DNA from: Hydractinia symbiolongicarpus
Taxonomy: Eukaryota > Cnidaria > Hydrozoa > Anthoathecata > Hydractiniidae
DNA: 64,000 nucleotides
NCBI RefSeq assembly: GCF_029227915.1
Contig: NC_079878.1
Span: 10,294,001 to 10,358,000 of the forward strand
Reading direction: 5' to 3'
Made by a program: the position numbers and the translations under genes. Shown here piece after piece: positions 12,762 through 25,190 of the stretch; positions within the stretch are counted from its first letter, which is position 1; every line of letters starts with the position of its first letter. A model generated the notes under the pieces. It worked only from the letters and a program-made list of their open reading frames with translations. It was not told the DNA's origin and searched no databases.

Positions 12762-15700
12762 CTAAAATTAAAAGTATACACCGCAAGTGTGAGACGTTTA
12801 TTAATTGGTGAAAAAAATTGCGACAGTTTTAAAGAGAGAAGAAATGTTATGACAAGCTACTTAACAACTGTCATTCATCATTTGTAATTGACAGCTCTTT
12901 ATCATTCCGTTGTATATTTCATTCATCAAGTCTAATAACATCTCGAGAACATGTTTTTAATAATGTAAAACCGCGTTTAGTAATTTGGAACGGTAAGCGT
13001 TTTATAATTCCTTTGTTGACAGCAAAAAGAAATTACCAAAGCGAGTAGTATGGGCGTTTCAAGTATTTACATTGGGCGTTATAGGGGGCTTGTTTGTTAT
13101 GTTGGATTAATTCTGAGGCAATCTAGACAGCGCATGTGAGTAAAAATAGAACAAGGAGTAATTCTAGGCATAGCAAAGCTGATTATGGTTTCCGGTGTGC
13201 AATACTAGTTAGTGTTAATAACATAGTAGCTTTGATTGGTCGAGATGTACCATCCTGCGTACTTATCCACGTGTTCTTAGCTTCCCAATATTGCGTTTAA
13301 AACTTAGTTACCTTGTCCTCGACTACTTCAAATGTTACTGGAAGTTTTTTTCTTCACATTCTGTATCTAAGTTAAGGCTATTTTAACGTAAACCGGATGG
13401 CATACAACTTGCTATATGTAAACTGTACCTCATTCTATTTTTATTCTAATGTTATAAGTATAAAATAGGGATATATATAAATATAAAATATAAACCAATC
13501 CATACTAAATAGCTAGAAAAAAATGTTAAGACGTAGTTATAATGCATTTAAGACATTTTTCTGTACTCAGTATAGAGTATTTTCCAATATGGCTAAAACG
13601 TTATATGAGAACGGACTGAAGCCAAAATATGAACATATAGGGGGTGAACAATAAAAAAAAACTTTGCTACTGTGAGTCAGCAACTGTGTGTCTTTATATA
13701 GATTATGTATTCAAAAATTTAACTGCATAAATTCCTCTTGGCAAGAAAAAGCATTAGGTTCTGCGAAGGACATCTATTACACCTCCTATTGCGATTTTTT
13801 TATTCTTCTAAAAATATTTTTATAATTATATTAATTGCTAGTCATTAGGCTTTCATAATCTTTCCAAGGAGTTGCTATGCTGTATAAATAAGTTAGATTT
13901 CGCAGGAAGGAAACTGTGCGTCCATGTTGGCAAATTTTAATAAGAAGGAGGGCAAGTGCTTAAGTTAATCACTAATGTTGCTATATCGGATATAAAACGA
14001 CCAATTGTTCTTCCTCTCATGTCAAACAACAATTCTATGCTCAATTTTAAAGTTAGAGCAGCTTACCATACATTTTGTTTTCAACATAGCATAGGAGAGT
14101 GGTGGTTTTCTTATTGTTCTCACATTGAAATGTGAGAGCCAAACGGAAATAGAGGAAGTAAAAAAGTGACGTAAGAGAGAAAGATAAATATTTTCATCAA
14201 TATTTTCTCATGCTTTGGCGCGGTTTGTAAAATTCAGACGTTACACAAAATAGTTTGGCAACTTAAACTGCATTTGTAAGATATCTATTTCTGTTTGGCA
14301 TTACTAATGTGTTTACATTTTAATCAAATGTGTTGAAATTTGGCTCCGCATTCACAGCATTGTTTCAACTGCACTTGAAATAAGGTAGCTTCCTTAAACA
14401 GACACGTGCGAGACAAACACTCTTGTCCGCTTTCGAAAGAAAGAGCTGTCGGTTTTGAAAGAACTAAATCTAAAAATTTTAAATGCTTTACACATTTCTT
14501 TGTTTATAAAAATATGCTTAATAGGAATATTAAGATGGGATTTCAGGTTAAAAATAATAGATATAATGTTTAGAACAAAAGAAAAAATAGAAGTCTTTTT
14601 TTGTTTTTTTTTACAAAAAAAACATTTATTAAACGGTTGTTCCACAGGTTCTAGGAATAGGGATGGGAAGTCTCTTGTAGTTATTACTGTCGCATGTCGC
14701 TACCACCATTTAATAAATTCCACTGGCAATTATAACGAAGTTATGAATAACGCAAAAAGGCGATGCTTCTGCTTGATATAATCCACGTTGTTTTAAATCA
14801 TTGATTCATCTTAACTCCTAGAGCCTTACAAATACGGAAGTTTTAAAACGCATGCTTAGATACTGAACGATAGAGCTACCGCTAAGATCGCCCTAATGGA
14901 GAAGCGACTCAATGATCAAATTGCAGACATGCATACGTGGTATTTTTTTATAAAAACAAAATGGCGACGAAACTTTGTCTATATTTTGAAATGCTTATCT
15001 TATGGTAGAACCGTTGTATTTTAGTATTTATACTTCACGTTGCGTTTTATATCACAAACAACAAAATTTGATGACTTTTATAATAATTTCTTTAAGTGCC
15101 GAGAAAGTATTGAGATAGATAACTAAAAAAAGACATATGGGAGTTTTACGGTATATGAAACGCAATAAATGGGACACTTCAAGAGTGGACATCTTCATAA
15201 GACAAAAGTTCATATGTGCATATGTGCATATGTGCACGCTCTTTTTTCCACAGCAACTTCTCAAAGGTGCCTCTATCAAGCAGAAACCCTTGTGCCAAGG
15301 TTTGGGTACTAGGTTAACAAATTGTTTATTCCACAAATTTTCGAAGGTATCTAGAGCCGTATAAACAGGTTTTCCGTGTCTTTAAAATGTTCCCTGTTGA
15401 TACAAAAAGTTATAGAAGGTTTTATTCCTAACAAGATGTCTGGTTTTTCGGTGAATAGAGCAAAATAACTTACTAAAAATCAAAATATTATCCTAAGTAA
15501 AAACTATTAACCTTACAGTTGTACTTAAATTATTTTAAAGCTGCAGTACTAAGTACACTTATCAGGAAAAATAAAGGATATAGCATGCCTTAAGGGTACA
15601 TAATTTGTTGGCAGGACTTCAAATACAGAGCTTTCCGATTTTCACTAAAGTAAGAAAAACTAGAACCCACTCCTTCATGCTGGACTAGACGTTAATTGAC

Positions 15701-17812
15701 TCTAACAAAAGCTACTAAAAGCCTTGGACACAACAATGGCATATATAAGTGATATATGTATAATTTAGCACATTAAAAATGCCTAAAAAAGTCCTTGTCT
15801 GTCGTAAATCTACCGCAATAGTTACTTCTTTGCTGGTATTTCATATCTAAAAAATAGAGAAACTAAGTAAAGGATTGAAGATCTGCAGAAAAGAAAAATG
15901 ATATTTTTGATGGAATGGAATGAATATAAGAACGTGAATAGATTTGTTGTCTTGTGCATGACGCACCAGTGACATTATAATGTTTGTTTTTTACTTATTT
16001 TTCCCGCCTGGCAACAAACTATTAATATATAATATCACAAATCCATTACAACATGTATGATAAAATATATAAAAAAAAACCTGTCCGTGGACGGGTGATT
16101 ATCGACGTCATTAAATTGTTTAATGTTCATTTTTTTGTCTACGCAAGCATTTTTTTCTCAAGCTATACAGCGGCCTGCTGATTTTAGAAATGTTTCCCTT
16201 GCTAAAAATCACCTGTGTTACTTTAAATAATGCAAAAACAAGATAAAAAATATTCATGCTCGATCTTTTGTCACAGCTATAATGAAGTCAAAAAAAATTA
16301 TTTGCTGTAATATAAATAGCACGGATTTTCGGAATTGTAATTTTTGTATGTTTTTTATTAATGTTTTGTCATTCATTAATATACAGACTTCACAAATATT
16401 TGTTATTATTGTAGCACGCACAATAACAGTAAGCAACTCATTTGGCTTCTTTTTTAAATATATTTTCGTTCTTAAGACACTTATCTTTAAAGATTTCCAT
16501 ATCACTTTATGACATCATCATTGATAATGTTGAATACTTGAAATATCTTGCAAACTTACGTAATATTGACACCTTTTTGGTGTAGACATATTTTTTGATG
16601 ATATCTTTATCCTAACCAATTTTTTCTAGCTTGAAATGACGTCTCTTTAATTAGGTAAAAATGTTTATCCTCCTGTTCATGTATCACCAGCTATTCAATC
16701 CTCAGAAATCATATAAACAACGTGATTAAACCAACGTCAGGAATAGGTCAGCAAAAAAATATTGGCGTTCAATCAATTGGTATTCAACGCCTGGTAACAA
16801 AAATTTAAAAACTGTTCAATGCGTATGCTAACTCTATTTTTTCTAAATATTACTAAGGGTTACGAAGCTTTCTATACCTCGTTTAGCAAAGAAATGACAA
16901 AGACATGGCAACTAAATGAGAATTTGATACCACCTGGTAAGTTTTTAGGTTGCAGATATTGGCTTCAGGAAGTAATTTAATTTTGCAGTGCTTTATTAAT
17001 GCTAATTAATTATTTGCTGATATCTCATCATTGATAAGCCAGGATATTTTTGGATTTTCATGCGCAATCGTCAGATGTTTACGAATTAATTTTCGCAAAA
17101 CGTAACTTTGTAGCAGCTTGTTCTTTTAATTTTCATTTTTGTTGCACACTCCAGCTATTTTAAACTAGATGTTGAGAAACCAGAAAATTAACTTGTAAGT
17201 AAAAGCTACAACTGATTGCATTTTAGGTACTATAGGAACGAGATTACAAAATTAAAAATGCAATTTCCGGCTGGATAGAATATTTTGAGCTGTGCAAGAT
17301 AGAATAGGACCGTTTGAACGTTAATGTACCGTATTGTAGTGCATTACTTCTTTTAAAATAAGTTCAGGCTATGTTTACAAGTTCAAAAAGTCTTTCCACT
17401 AAGCTACGTTCCACTTAACCAAGCGTTGTTGGAGGGATTCCGGCTTTTGTCATTGTTTTTATAATATAATACGATTAATCTTCAATTATTTTTTATTGTT
17501 GCTACATTTTTCATTTCACGTTCTACAGTGTTAAAGATAAACTATAAGGGCGAAGAAAAATATAGCTCAACCAATTCTCTTGAGAAAAAAAATGAATTGT
17601 ATTTAGGTATGGCAACAACAACACATTGAAATCTCCAGGAAATTTCCTCTTTGAACGAAACAAAATGGTAGACGCAAGTGGGACAAACACGCGTCAAGCT
17701 AGCTTTATTTGCAAGAAAAATAAAAGTTACTTGCCCATAAAAATTAACTTACCCCCAAATTAGCTTCTTAATTAATTTAAACCAGGCATGTATCTACAAC
17801 TGGTTGGCTACC
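12762..17812. other. Non-coding stretch, no gene seen
   Basis: AT-rich with only short frames of low complexity. A small (CATATGTG) repeat is at 15210-15236. I see no domain, splice-supported exon or RNA gene. Confidence 0.4.
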
Positions 17813-19600
<1,788 letters not shown>

Positions 19601-19609
19601 GGATATGTT

Positions 19610-20351
19610 ATGCACAAATTGTACAAGAAGTTGAAGAACTCTAAAAATTCTCATTATACACAAGATGAATACCAACAAGCTATGGCTAATTTATATGCAG
19701 GTCAAGAAACAAATAAAGAACAACAACAAAAACCACAAATTATAGAGTAAATGCTTTAAATTGAGGTGGTCTATGGAGCATTAGGAAATTACACGCACAA
19801 AATATTTAATGTAGCAGAAAAGTTTTTTGTACCCAAGTATAAAAATCAAGATTAGGAAAAATGAACATTCCAGATCTTGTAAATAAATTGTTAAAAGTTT
19901 CATATGTAAAATATTTTTACATTTTAAAACAGAACTGGATATTGACGCCGAAGTTACTAAGAATACTCTACATATGCAATAATTGAGTTGTGCATCAAAG
20001 TGCGATCTTTTTCCTTTCCAAGGCATGTTATTTTAACACGCAAGGCAAAATCAAAAAAAGCAAAAAAATCTTTGCGAAAAGAATTAAAAAAATCTGCTAA
20101 AGAAAAGTCTACTGGCCTCATATTAATATCTTAATATTTACATATATAAAATGTTTACTTTTCTTGTGCTTGTTTTATGCTGTGTTCTTTTTGGTATTTC
20201 GTCATTACTAATACTCTCCCATGCACGTTTTTGTCAAATCGTATCTAAACTCTTTAAGATCAGGAGTGCCTACAAAACCTTCATTGCACACCAAAATAGT
20301 TTCAAACTTATTGCCTTGCCTTCACTCTTCTTATCAAAAAACTCAAAGTAA
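19610..20351 (+). other. Cluster of small open frames of unknown origin
   Basis: Three short plus-strand frames in a row. The one at 19610-19750 encodes 46 residues, is charged and Gln-rich, and ends in a KEQQQKPQ-type tail. The one at about 20030-20133 encodes a Lys/Ala/Ser-rich stretch (KAKSKKAKKSLRKELKKSA). The one at 20151-20351 starts with a hydrophobic run (MFTFLVLVLCCVLFG). The first two have a composition less random than the surrounding DNA and could be remnants of a mobile element or exons. I do not recognise them. No splice or promoter support. Confidence 0.15.
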
Positions 20352-20556
20352 TATGAAGTATTTTTATTTCTTTCCAAAATTAGGTTGTTGGCTTAAAGCT
20401 ATTAATTTTAAATTAAAAAATATCTGTATAAGCAAAGGTGACTTATGTCTACACAGATGAAATATTATTTATTATTTAAAATGAAATATTAGGCTCTACG
20501 TAAGCTATGTTGTGCTGTAATCCAGTGGAGCGTGAGTTTGGTGTGACAAGAAATAT

Positions 20557-20571
20557 TATAAAAACAACAAT

Positions 20572-20609
<38 letters not shown>

Positions 20610-20985
20610 CGACAACGACAAACTAACTAACTACAACTTAAACAGTGCAAGGCATAAATAATAGCTTTGCTTTGGTTTAACCCCCAATCTAAAAGTGCAA
20701 CATTTATTTTAATTAAGTAAGTAAGTAATATTATAAACATCATGTAAAAACATAGCTTACCTTCTCAAATAGCATAGGTTATCTTACATAAGTAGGTTGC
20801 CGTTTACCTTCCTGATGGTTTCCTTTTAAAGATACAATAAAACCACAGCTAGTACATCTTTTGTTGGTGTGTTGGTGTTTGATCCGCTTAATGCCAAAAA
20901 CTAGGAGGCAATTTAAAGGTTTCGTGGTAATGTAATCCGTTACAGCTTGAGATAATATTCATTTAGGAATCGTTAGCTAAACAAA
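20557..20985. repeat. Second copy of the CAA-containing dispersed repeat
   Basis: 20557-20790 matches about 3890-4110 (same CAA run, longer here at 20565-20619, and the same flank ending at GGTTATCTTA). 20930-20985 matches 3600-3652. The order of the two blocks is reversed relative to the 3.6-4.1 kb copy, so the two copies are rearranged derivatives of one family. Confidence 0.7.
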
Positions 20986-21296
20986 GAGAATTATTATCGG
21001 CTGAACAACATGAAGCTTTTGGAATAACTTTACAAACCTGGAATGTCGTACATCTAAACTTTACTTGAAATTTGAATGTGTTAGAGTTTTTTCATGAGTT
21101 TTAATAACATTTCTCTAGGTCAAACGTTTAAATCGGAAGCGTTGTTTTTCTTCCCTAATCTAAGCATTGCCTGGAAGTATATAGTTATGTCGTAACACGG
21201 TGTTTAATTAACTGGTGCAAGCTCTAGCAATGTCAAAGGATGTACAGCCTTATGTCAGTATTCGGCAAGTGCTGAGATATTAGCACAAATTCTTAC

Positions 21297-21451
21297 TGCA
21301 TGTCGGGGAGTTTGCGCTGAAGTTGTACGTAGCACGATTCATGGTCTCTCTTCTTGTATGTGTCATAAAGTTTTCCTCTTTTTTTTGCTCCAAATAACTG
21401 TTGTTTGGGTATAAGAGCATACAGCACGACAGAAACACAAATTGCTAACAT
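21297..21451 (-). other. Candidate first coding exon of a small secreted peptide gene
   Basis: On the minus strand an ATG at 21451 opens a frame that starts with a hydrophobic, signal-peptide-like run (MLAICVSVVLYALIP). It continues through two dibasic/tribasic sites (KKR after FGA; KKR before DHESC) and is followed by GTAAGAA at 21296, a strong splice donor. A TATATATAG box lies at 21559-21567, about 110 bases upstream. The layout resembles the first exon of a processed peptide or other secreted protein. I found no convincing second exon, so this is weak. Confidence 0.25.
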
Positions 21452-21567
21452 GTCAACGTGAAGCAGGCAGCAAGCATTCCAAATCAGCAACTTCGGCGAT
21501 ATACAACATTTTGAATTGGATTTTACAGATTTGTGCACACAACACTGGTACACTAAATCTATATATA

Positions 21568-22055
21568 CATTGCATATATATTGCCGATCGTTTATGATTC
21601 CTATGCATTTATATACATATTGTAGCGATTATAAAAAGCTTCCAGAGTGACTTTAGTTTACTGGTAATAAGACTATAATCCTGTAGGTTGCTTTTTGTCT
21701 AATTCTCTAAATGATAAAATGGCATCACTTAGCAGCTTCCATCGCCCGCAAGATAAAAATTGATTTGGCAGTTGAATAGGACCGGTAACTAACTTCTAAC
21801 TTCCACAATGTCCGCATTACGGAACAAATCACTCCATAGCGCGAAAAAAAACCCGCAGGATCCTAAGTGAGTCCTAAATCCCGTGTAATTGACGAGCTAT
21901 GACAAACAAGGTTAAGAACTCTGAAATCCCGCCCTTTTTTGCAATAATTTATGTCCAGGATTGCAACTTAAATTGAGGAAACTTTAGAACTATCATGGAT
22001 TCCTGTATCGCTATGAAATCGAATTGTCATTACGGATTTATTAAAAACGCTCACA
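21568..22055. other. Left flank of the Polinton-like block
   Basis: No gene recognised. No terminal inverted repeat or duplication that would mark the true left end of the element is visible; the block probably starts inside the original element. Confidence 0.35.
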
Positions 22056-22424
22056 ATGTCATTCAATTTACATCATAATCCAGAATGGCTGAAGAAATAT
22101 CAGATTATCTTAGCCAAGATTGAGAAATTATATGGTAGTACATTCTCAGCCTCGCCAGTAAAAAATGATCGGTATCTTAACACAAAGGTCAAGGAATGGA
22201 AAGCTGAAGTAACGACGGACTTTTATGATCAACCACTACCTGAAAAGCAGCCTTGCGAATGCAGATGTATTTTAAAAATATCCAGCATTTACAGGCAGGG
22301 ATCCAAGCACTATCTGCAGGTCTTGCTTGAAGAGTGTAAATACAGGCCAGTACCTGTAACCTTAAAAATAAGGCATCTTATTGATTCAGATGACGACGAC
22401 GAAGAACCATTCCTTGTAGTATAG
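22056..22424 (+). CDS. Polinton-block protein 1, unknown
   Basis: An intact 122-residue frame. The N-terminal half is helical and charged with Trp/Tyr (EWLKKYQ near residue 10). A CECRC cluster sits near residue 70, a beta-like stretch follows (residues 72-105), and an acidic run DSDDDDEE lies near the C-terminus. No signal peptide or membrane segment. I do not recognise the family. It is the first gene of the block and its stop is 49 bases from the next start on the same strand. Unlike the other genes it lacks the A-rich start-proximal motif; its upstream sequence is CGGATTTATTAAAAACGCTC. Confidence 0.6.
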   Translation: MSFNLHHNPEWLKKYQIILAKIEKLYGSTFSASPVKNDRYLNTKVKEWKAEVTTDFYDQPLPEKQPCECRCILKISSIYRQGSKHYLQVLLEECKYRPVPVTLKIRHLIDSDDDDEEPFLVV

Positions 22425-22473
22425 TTAAAACTCGATAGATTTTTGTACATTAATGTTGTATACAAAATAAACC

Positions 22474-22704
22474 ATGAATGATTTGAAGAAGGCTGAAATT
22501 ATAGCCGCGATCCATAAGATAAAATATGCTGATACTGCAACGCAGACCGTCGGGCCTCAGTGTAAAAAATGCTCAGATATCATGGCTATGAAAATACTCG
22601 ATGAGTACATAAGAGGCCTCGAAGCAAAACAGAAACGAACAATAATTTATGACGGAGATTTCATGATTGATGCAACTACTGGTGAGGTTGTGGGTATCGT
22701 CTAG
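22474..22704 (+). CDS. Polinton-block protein 2, small CxxC protein, unknown
   Basis: An intact 76-residue frame with one CKKC pair (residues 30-33) and a beta-like C-terminus (IIYDGDFMIDATTGEVVGIV). One CxxC alone could bind metal only with partners. It is preceded by GTATACAAAATAAACCATG, an example of the start-proximal motif shared across the block, and the TTTTGTA/TACAAAA arms around 22440-22466 form a short inverted repeat. It is convergent with the next gene; a TTTGTT/AACAAA hairpin (22705-22720) lies right after its stop. Function unknown. Confidence 0.55.
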   Translation: MNDLKKAEIIAAIHKIKYADTATQTVGPQCKKCSDIMAMKILDEYIRGLEAKQKRTIIYDGDFMIDATTGEVVGIV

Positions 22705-22720
22705 TTTGTTCATTAACAAA
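22705..22720. terminator. Small hairpin between convergent genes
   Basis: TTTGTT-CATT-AACAAA directly after the stop of the 76-residue gene and 30 bases before the end of the opposing gene. A possible transcription-end structure; weak, since AT-rich DNA forms such hairpins by chance. Confidence 0.25.
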
Positions 22721-22748
22721 TTAGATTATGAATACTTAGGCGGTGCCT

Positions 22749-23356
22749 CTAGGTATTTCTTACATGTTGAATATATTGAAGTTTTTTCATAAATTCCGGT
22801 TTGCCCCCCTCGCGTCCCTTCTCGACTAGCTGCTGTCTCTCTCGTTCATTAAGCGACTCTACGATTTTTCTGGTTCTCTGACGTATTTGCTCCTTAAGCA
22901 GCATATAGCCTTGCTTCTCTTGCATTATTAGACTGAATTCATAATCACTTATCACTCCATTTTCAATAGCCCTTGATATAAGATCAACTATTGAATTCAG
23001 CTTAGTCTCTGCAAGGAGTCTTATTGAGTCGTGTTTTTTACGTTTATAGTTCAATTTCTTCCCACCTTGTTTTTAGGCTGTTTGTCCTAATCCAACGGCT
23101 ATGGAGATACCACTCAACATGCTTGCAATACCAACACTGCTAGTGATCACACATATTGCGAGTAATCCATGATCCATGTAGTGTATCCAGGTTCCATGCA
23201 TTCCACATTTTTAGCGAGTTTTTCACGTTGCTTAACTTCGCTTCGTAGAAACTGGTCTATTTCCTCTATTTTCTTCAATCGATACACATGCCCCTCATTT
23301 TCTTGATCAGGTGCACTCGGTGGTAAACTCGGATAAAGCTTTGTAATATCTGTCAT
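22749..23356 (-). pseudogene. Polinton-associated membrane/helical protein, broken
   Basis: Read from 23356 down. The N-terminal part has a proline-rich start (LYPSLPPSAP) and a charged helix (HVYRLKKIEEIDQFLRSEVK). The frame then shifts between about 23215 and 23150 into a glycine/small-residue hydrophobic segment (SSVGIASMLSGISIAVG), then an in-frame stop (about 23074), then a conserved-looking C-terminal helical domain beginning KKHDSIRLLAETKLNSI. The order, helix - hydrophobic hairpin - KKHD-type helical domain, is one I associate with repeated gene families of cnidarian Polinton-like elements (recall, not a search). Its role is unknown, perhaps a membrane or tail-like virion protein. The start codon overlaps the shared promoter-like motif (GATAGAATAAATATG), which is itself inside the end of the upstream gene, with 2 bases between stop and start. 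Confidence 0.55.
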
Positions 23357-23358
23357 AT

Positions 23359-24025
23359 TTATTCTATCAGTATATGCATGGTTATACCCATGAAAGAAAC
23401 GTTTTTATCGTGGTGAAATTCATCTGTTAACATGAACTCGAGACGATCGGTCAAGCCCTTCAAAGGAAGGTATACAGGAGTAGCAAAATTCCACGTGAAA
23501 ATGTCTCCCCAAGCACCTACCTCCTTGGTGGGAAGCAGAGCCAGTATCTTGGATTTTTTACCATCCAGCAAGCAATCATCCTCATCTAACTGAGGGCAAA
23601 CAAGCACCAGTCGTTGGTATAGATCGGTCCTATATAATGAATTGTAGTCACCCTTCATATAGTATTTTTTACTGCGATCGTAGGGTAGATCCAAGAGCTC
23701 TTGCAGTTGTCCATGAATCACCACCGTGTACCCGTCATTGACACGTAGCCTGCAGAGTCCATATTTCAGGACAAACAGCTTAATCTTAACCTCTGCCTGA
23801 CTGTTGACGATACTTGCTAAATCCTCGATCTTGTACAACCCATTCATTATTTCAATTCTAGTAACCGTCTGATCGGGCCCTAGCTTACGGATAGTAAAGT
23901 CGATGTTACTGTAGAGGTTCAGCCATGTAGGTCGTATACTCAGAGAGAGCTATCATCGTGTCCTGCCTTAGGAAGTCCTCAAATATCTTAGGGTTCTCTA
24001 TACCTGTGACATACACTTGTTTCAT
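23359..24025 (-). pseudogene. Probable minor capsid (penton-like) protein, one frameshift
   Basis: Starts at 24025 and reads about 35 residues, then shifts frame near 23915-23925 and continues to the stop at 23359. The longest part (162 codons from 23847) is rich in beta-type alternation and ends with a segment containing FTWNFATPVYLPL and LEFMLTDEF, a layout I associate with the minor capsid (penton-type single jelly-roll) proteins of this element class. That is inference from pattern; a tail or spike protein is the alternative. It is divergent from the 24043 gene with only 17 bases between the two start codons, filled by a perfect 16-base palindrome. Confidence 0.45.
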
Positions 24026-24041
24026 GTTTCTTTAAAGAAAC
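24026..24041. promoter_or_regulatory. Perfect 16-bp palindrome forming a bidirectional start region
   Basis: GTTTCTTTAAAGAAAC is its own reverse complement and fills, but for one base, the space between two divergent ATGs (24025 minus, 24043 plus). Its centre TTTAAA is TATA-like and each half supplies the AAAGAAAC that precedes an ATG, matching the start-proximal motif of the other genes in the block. It is likely a minimal bidirectional promoter or shared leader. Confidence 0.6.
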
Positions 24042-24042
24042 A

Positions 24043-25149
24043 ATGAACATATATTCGTATAATCCTAGAGTAAAGTACAAGTCCAACAGAGGCGAGTGGC
24101 CTCTCGGCGTAACTAACTTGGAGCATCAGGACCTCTACGTGTCTACGACTCAGCACATTTCCGTGGCATTTCCACAGTTCACCAAGTACCCCATCAAAGT
24201 TTCCACTAAACTGTTGAACGATTCCGTGAGTGTAAATTGTGAGGGGCAAGCCTTGGACTATTGAAATATCCAGGTGAATTTCGCTTGTCATTGCGCGACA
24301 ACGGCGTTGGGGATCTCTGCCAAGCACATGAGTGGCTCCGTACCTCTTGTTAACTCGATTTTCAAATTCCATGCCTATTACCACATGCGTCGCATTCTCG
24401 CGAGAATGAAGATACCCATGCCATACGAAGGAGGCTTTTCCCAGTACGAGAACCCCTACTCCACCTCAGTGTATGCGCGAGAATGTCGTGAGTACGGTGC
24501 GGACCCCAACGCTTTATACAAGTTCAAAGCCCTGGTATCCTCGTTGACAAGTGGTAGATGGTGGCCGCAGGTTGATGGAGATTGGGCCAATTTTATCATC
24601 CCCACTAGCCAGGGTCTGACATCGCAGGGCCTGATGAAGCTTAGCGAGAGTATTCGCGTTTACGTGATCTTGCTACTAGGATCACAAGCGAGTGCCAAGG
24701 CCTCAATTCTAGGCTCTAATGCCGATAACTTTACGGCTAGACAGATCCTCATGCACAAATTCGAGGCCATGGTTCAACGTGAGGAAAACGTAGGTCAAGA
24801 CATCACCGAGTTTCAAAAGGTGCTCCAGTATGCACGGACTACAGTAAACTTCACCGTGATGTCCAGCGTGTATATGTTTCCCTCCAACATGGAACTACGC
24901 ATTGGAAAGATTGTAGGATATAACAACAACGTTCTAATCGCGCCCTCTAACATAGGTGTAGGTGTAGAGCTAGATATGAATACTATAGGCCGTACTGTTA
25001 AACATAAGGCATCCTTCACTACACCTCCCAGGCAACATACAAAGAAAACCACGCCTCATCCTGATACCAAGGAAGCCTACAGGCAGCACGAGGATACCAA
25101 AGCCACGCTGGTTATGGTTGGAGTGGGGATAATCCTCGCATATACTTAG
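24043..25149 (+). pseudogene. Polinton-block protein with C-terminal membrane anchor, one in-frame stop
   Basis: One frame of 369 codons from 24043 to 25149, broken only by TGA at 24262-24264. The N-terminal 70 residues are beta-like. The middle (after residue 105) is rich in Tyr/Trp (YENPYSTSVYARECREYG; RWWPQVDGDW). The C-terminus has a basic, Thr/His-rich linker and a single hydrophobic segment (TLVMVGVGIILAYT). I do not recognise it; a virion-associated membrane or minor structural protein is a guess from the setting. It is divergent from the penton-like gene and convergent with the 435-residue gene (41-base gap). Confidence 0.5.
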
Positions 25150-25190
25150 TGGAAGTAAGTCCAATGTGTTTTATTAACATACTAGACTTT

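Noticed and set aside
20151-20460. Membrane protein gene suggested by the hydrophobic frame at 20151 and the overlapping frame at 20221
   Set aside because: After the first 25 residues the sequence is ordinary AT-rich translation; no splice, promoter or conservation support.
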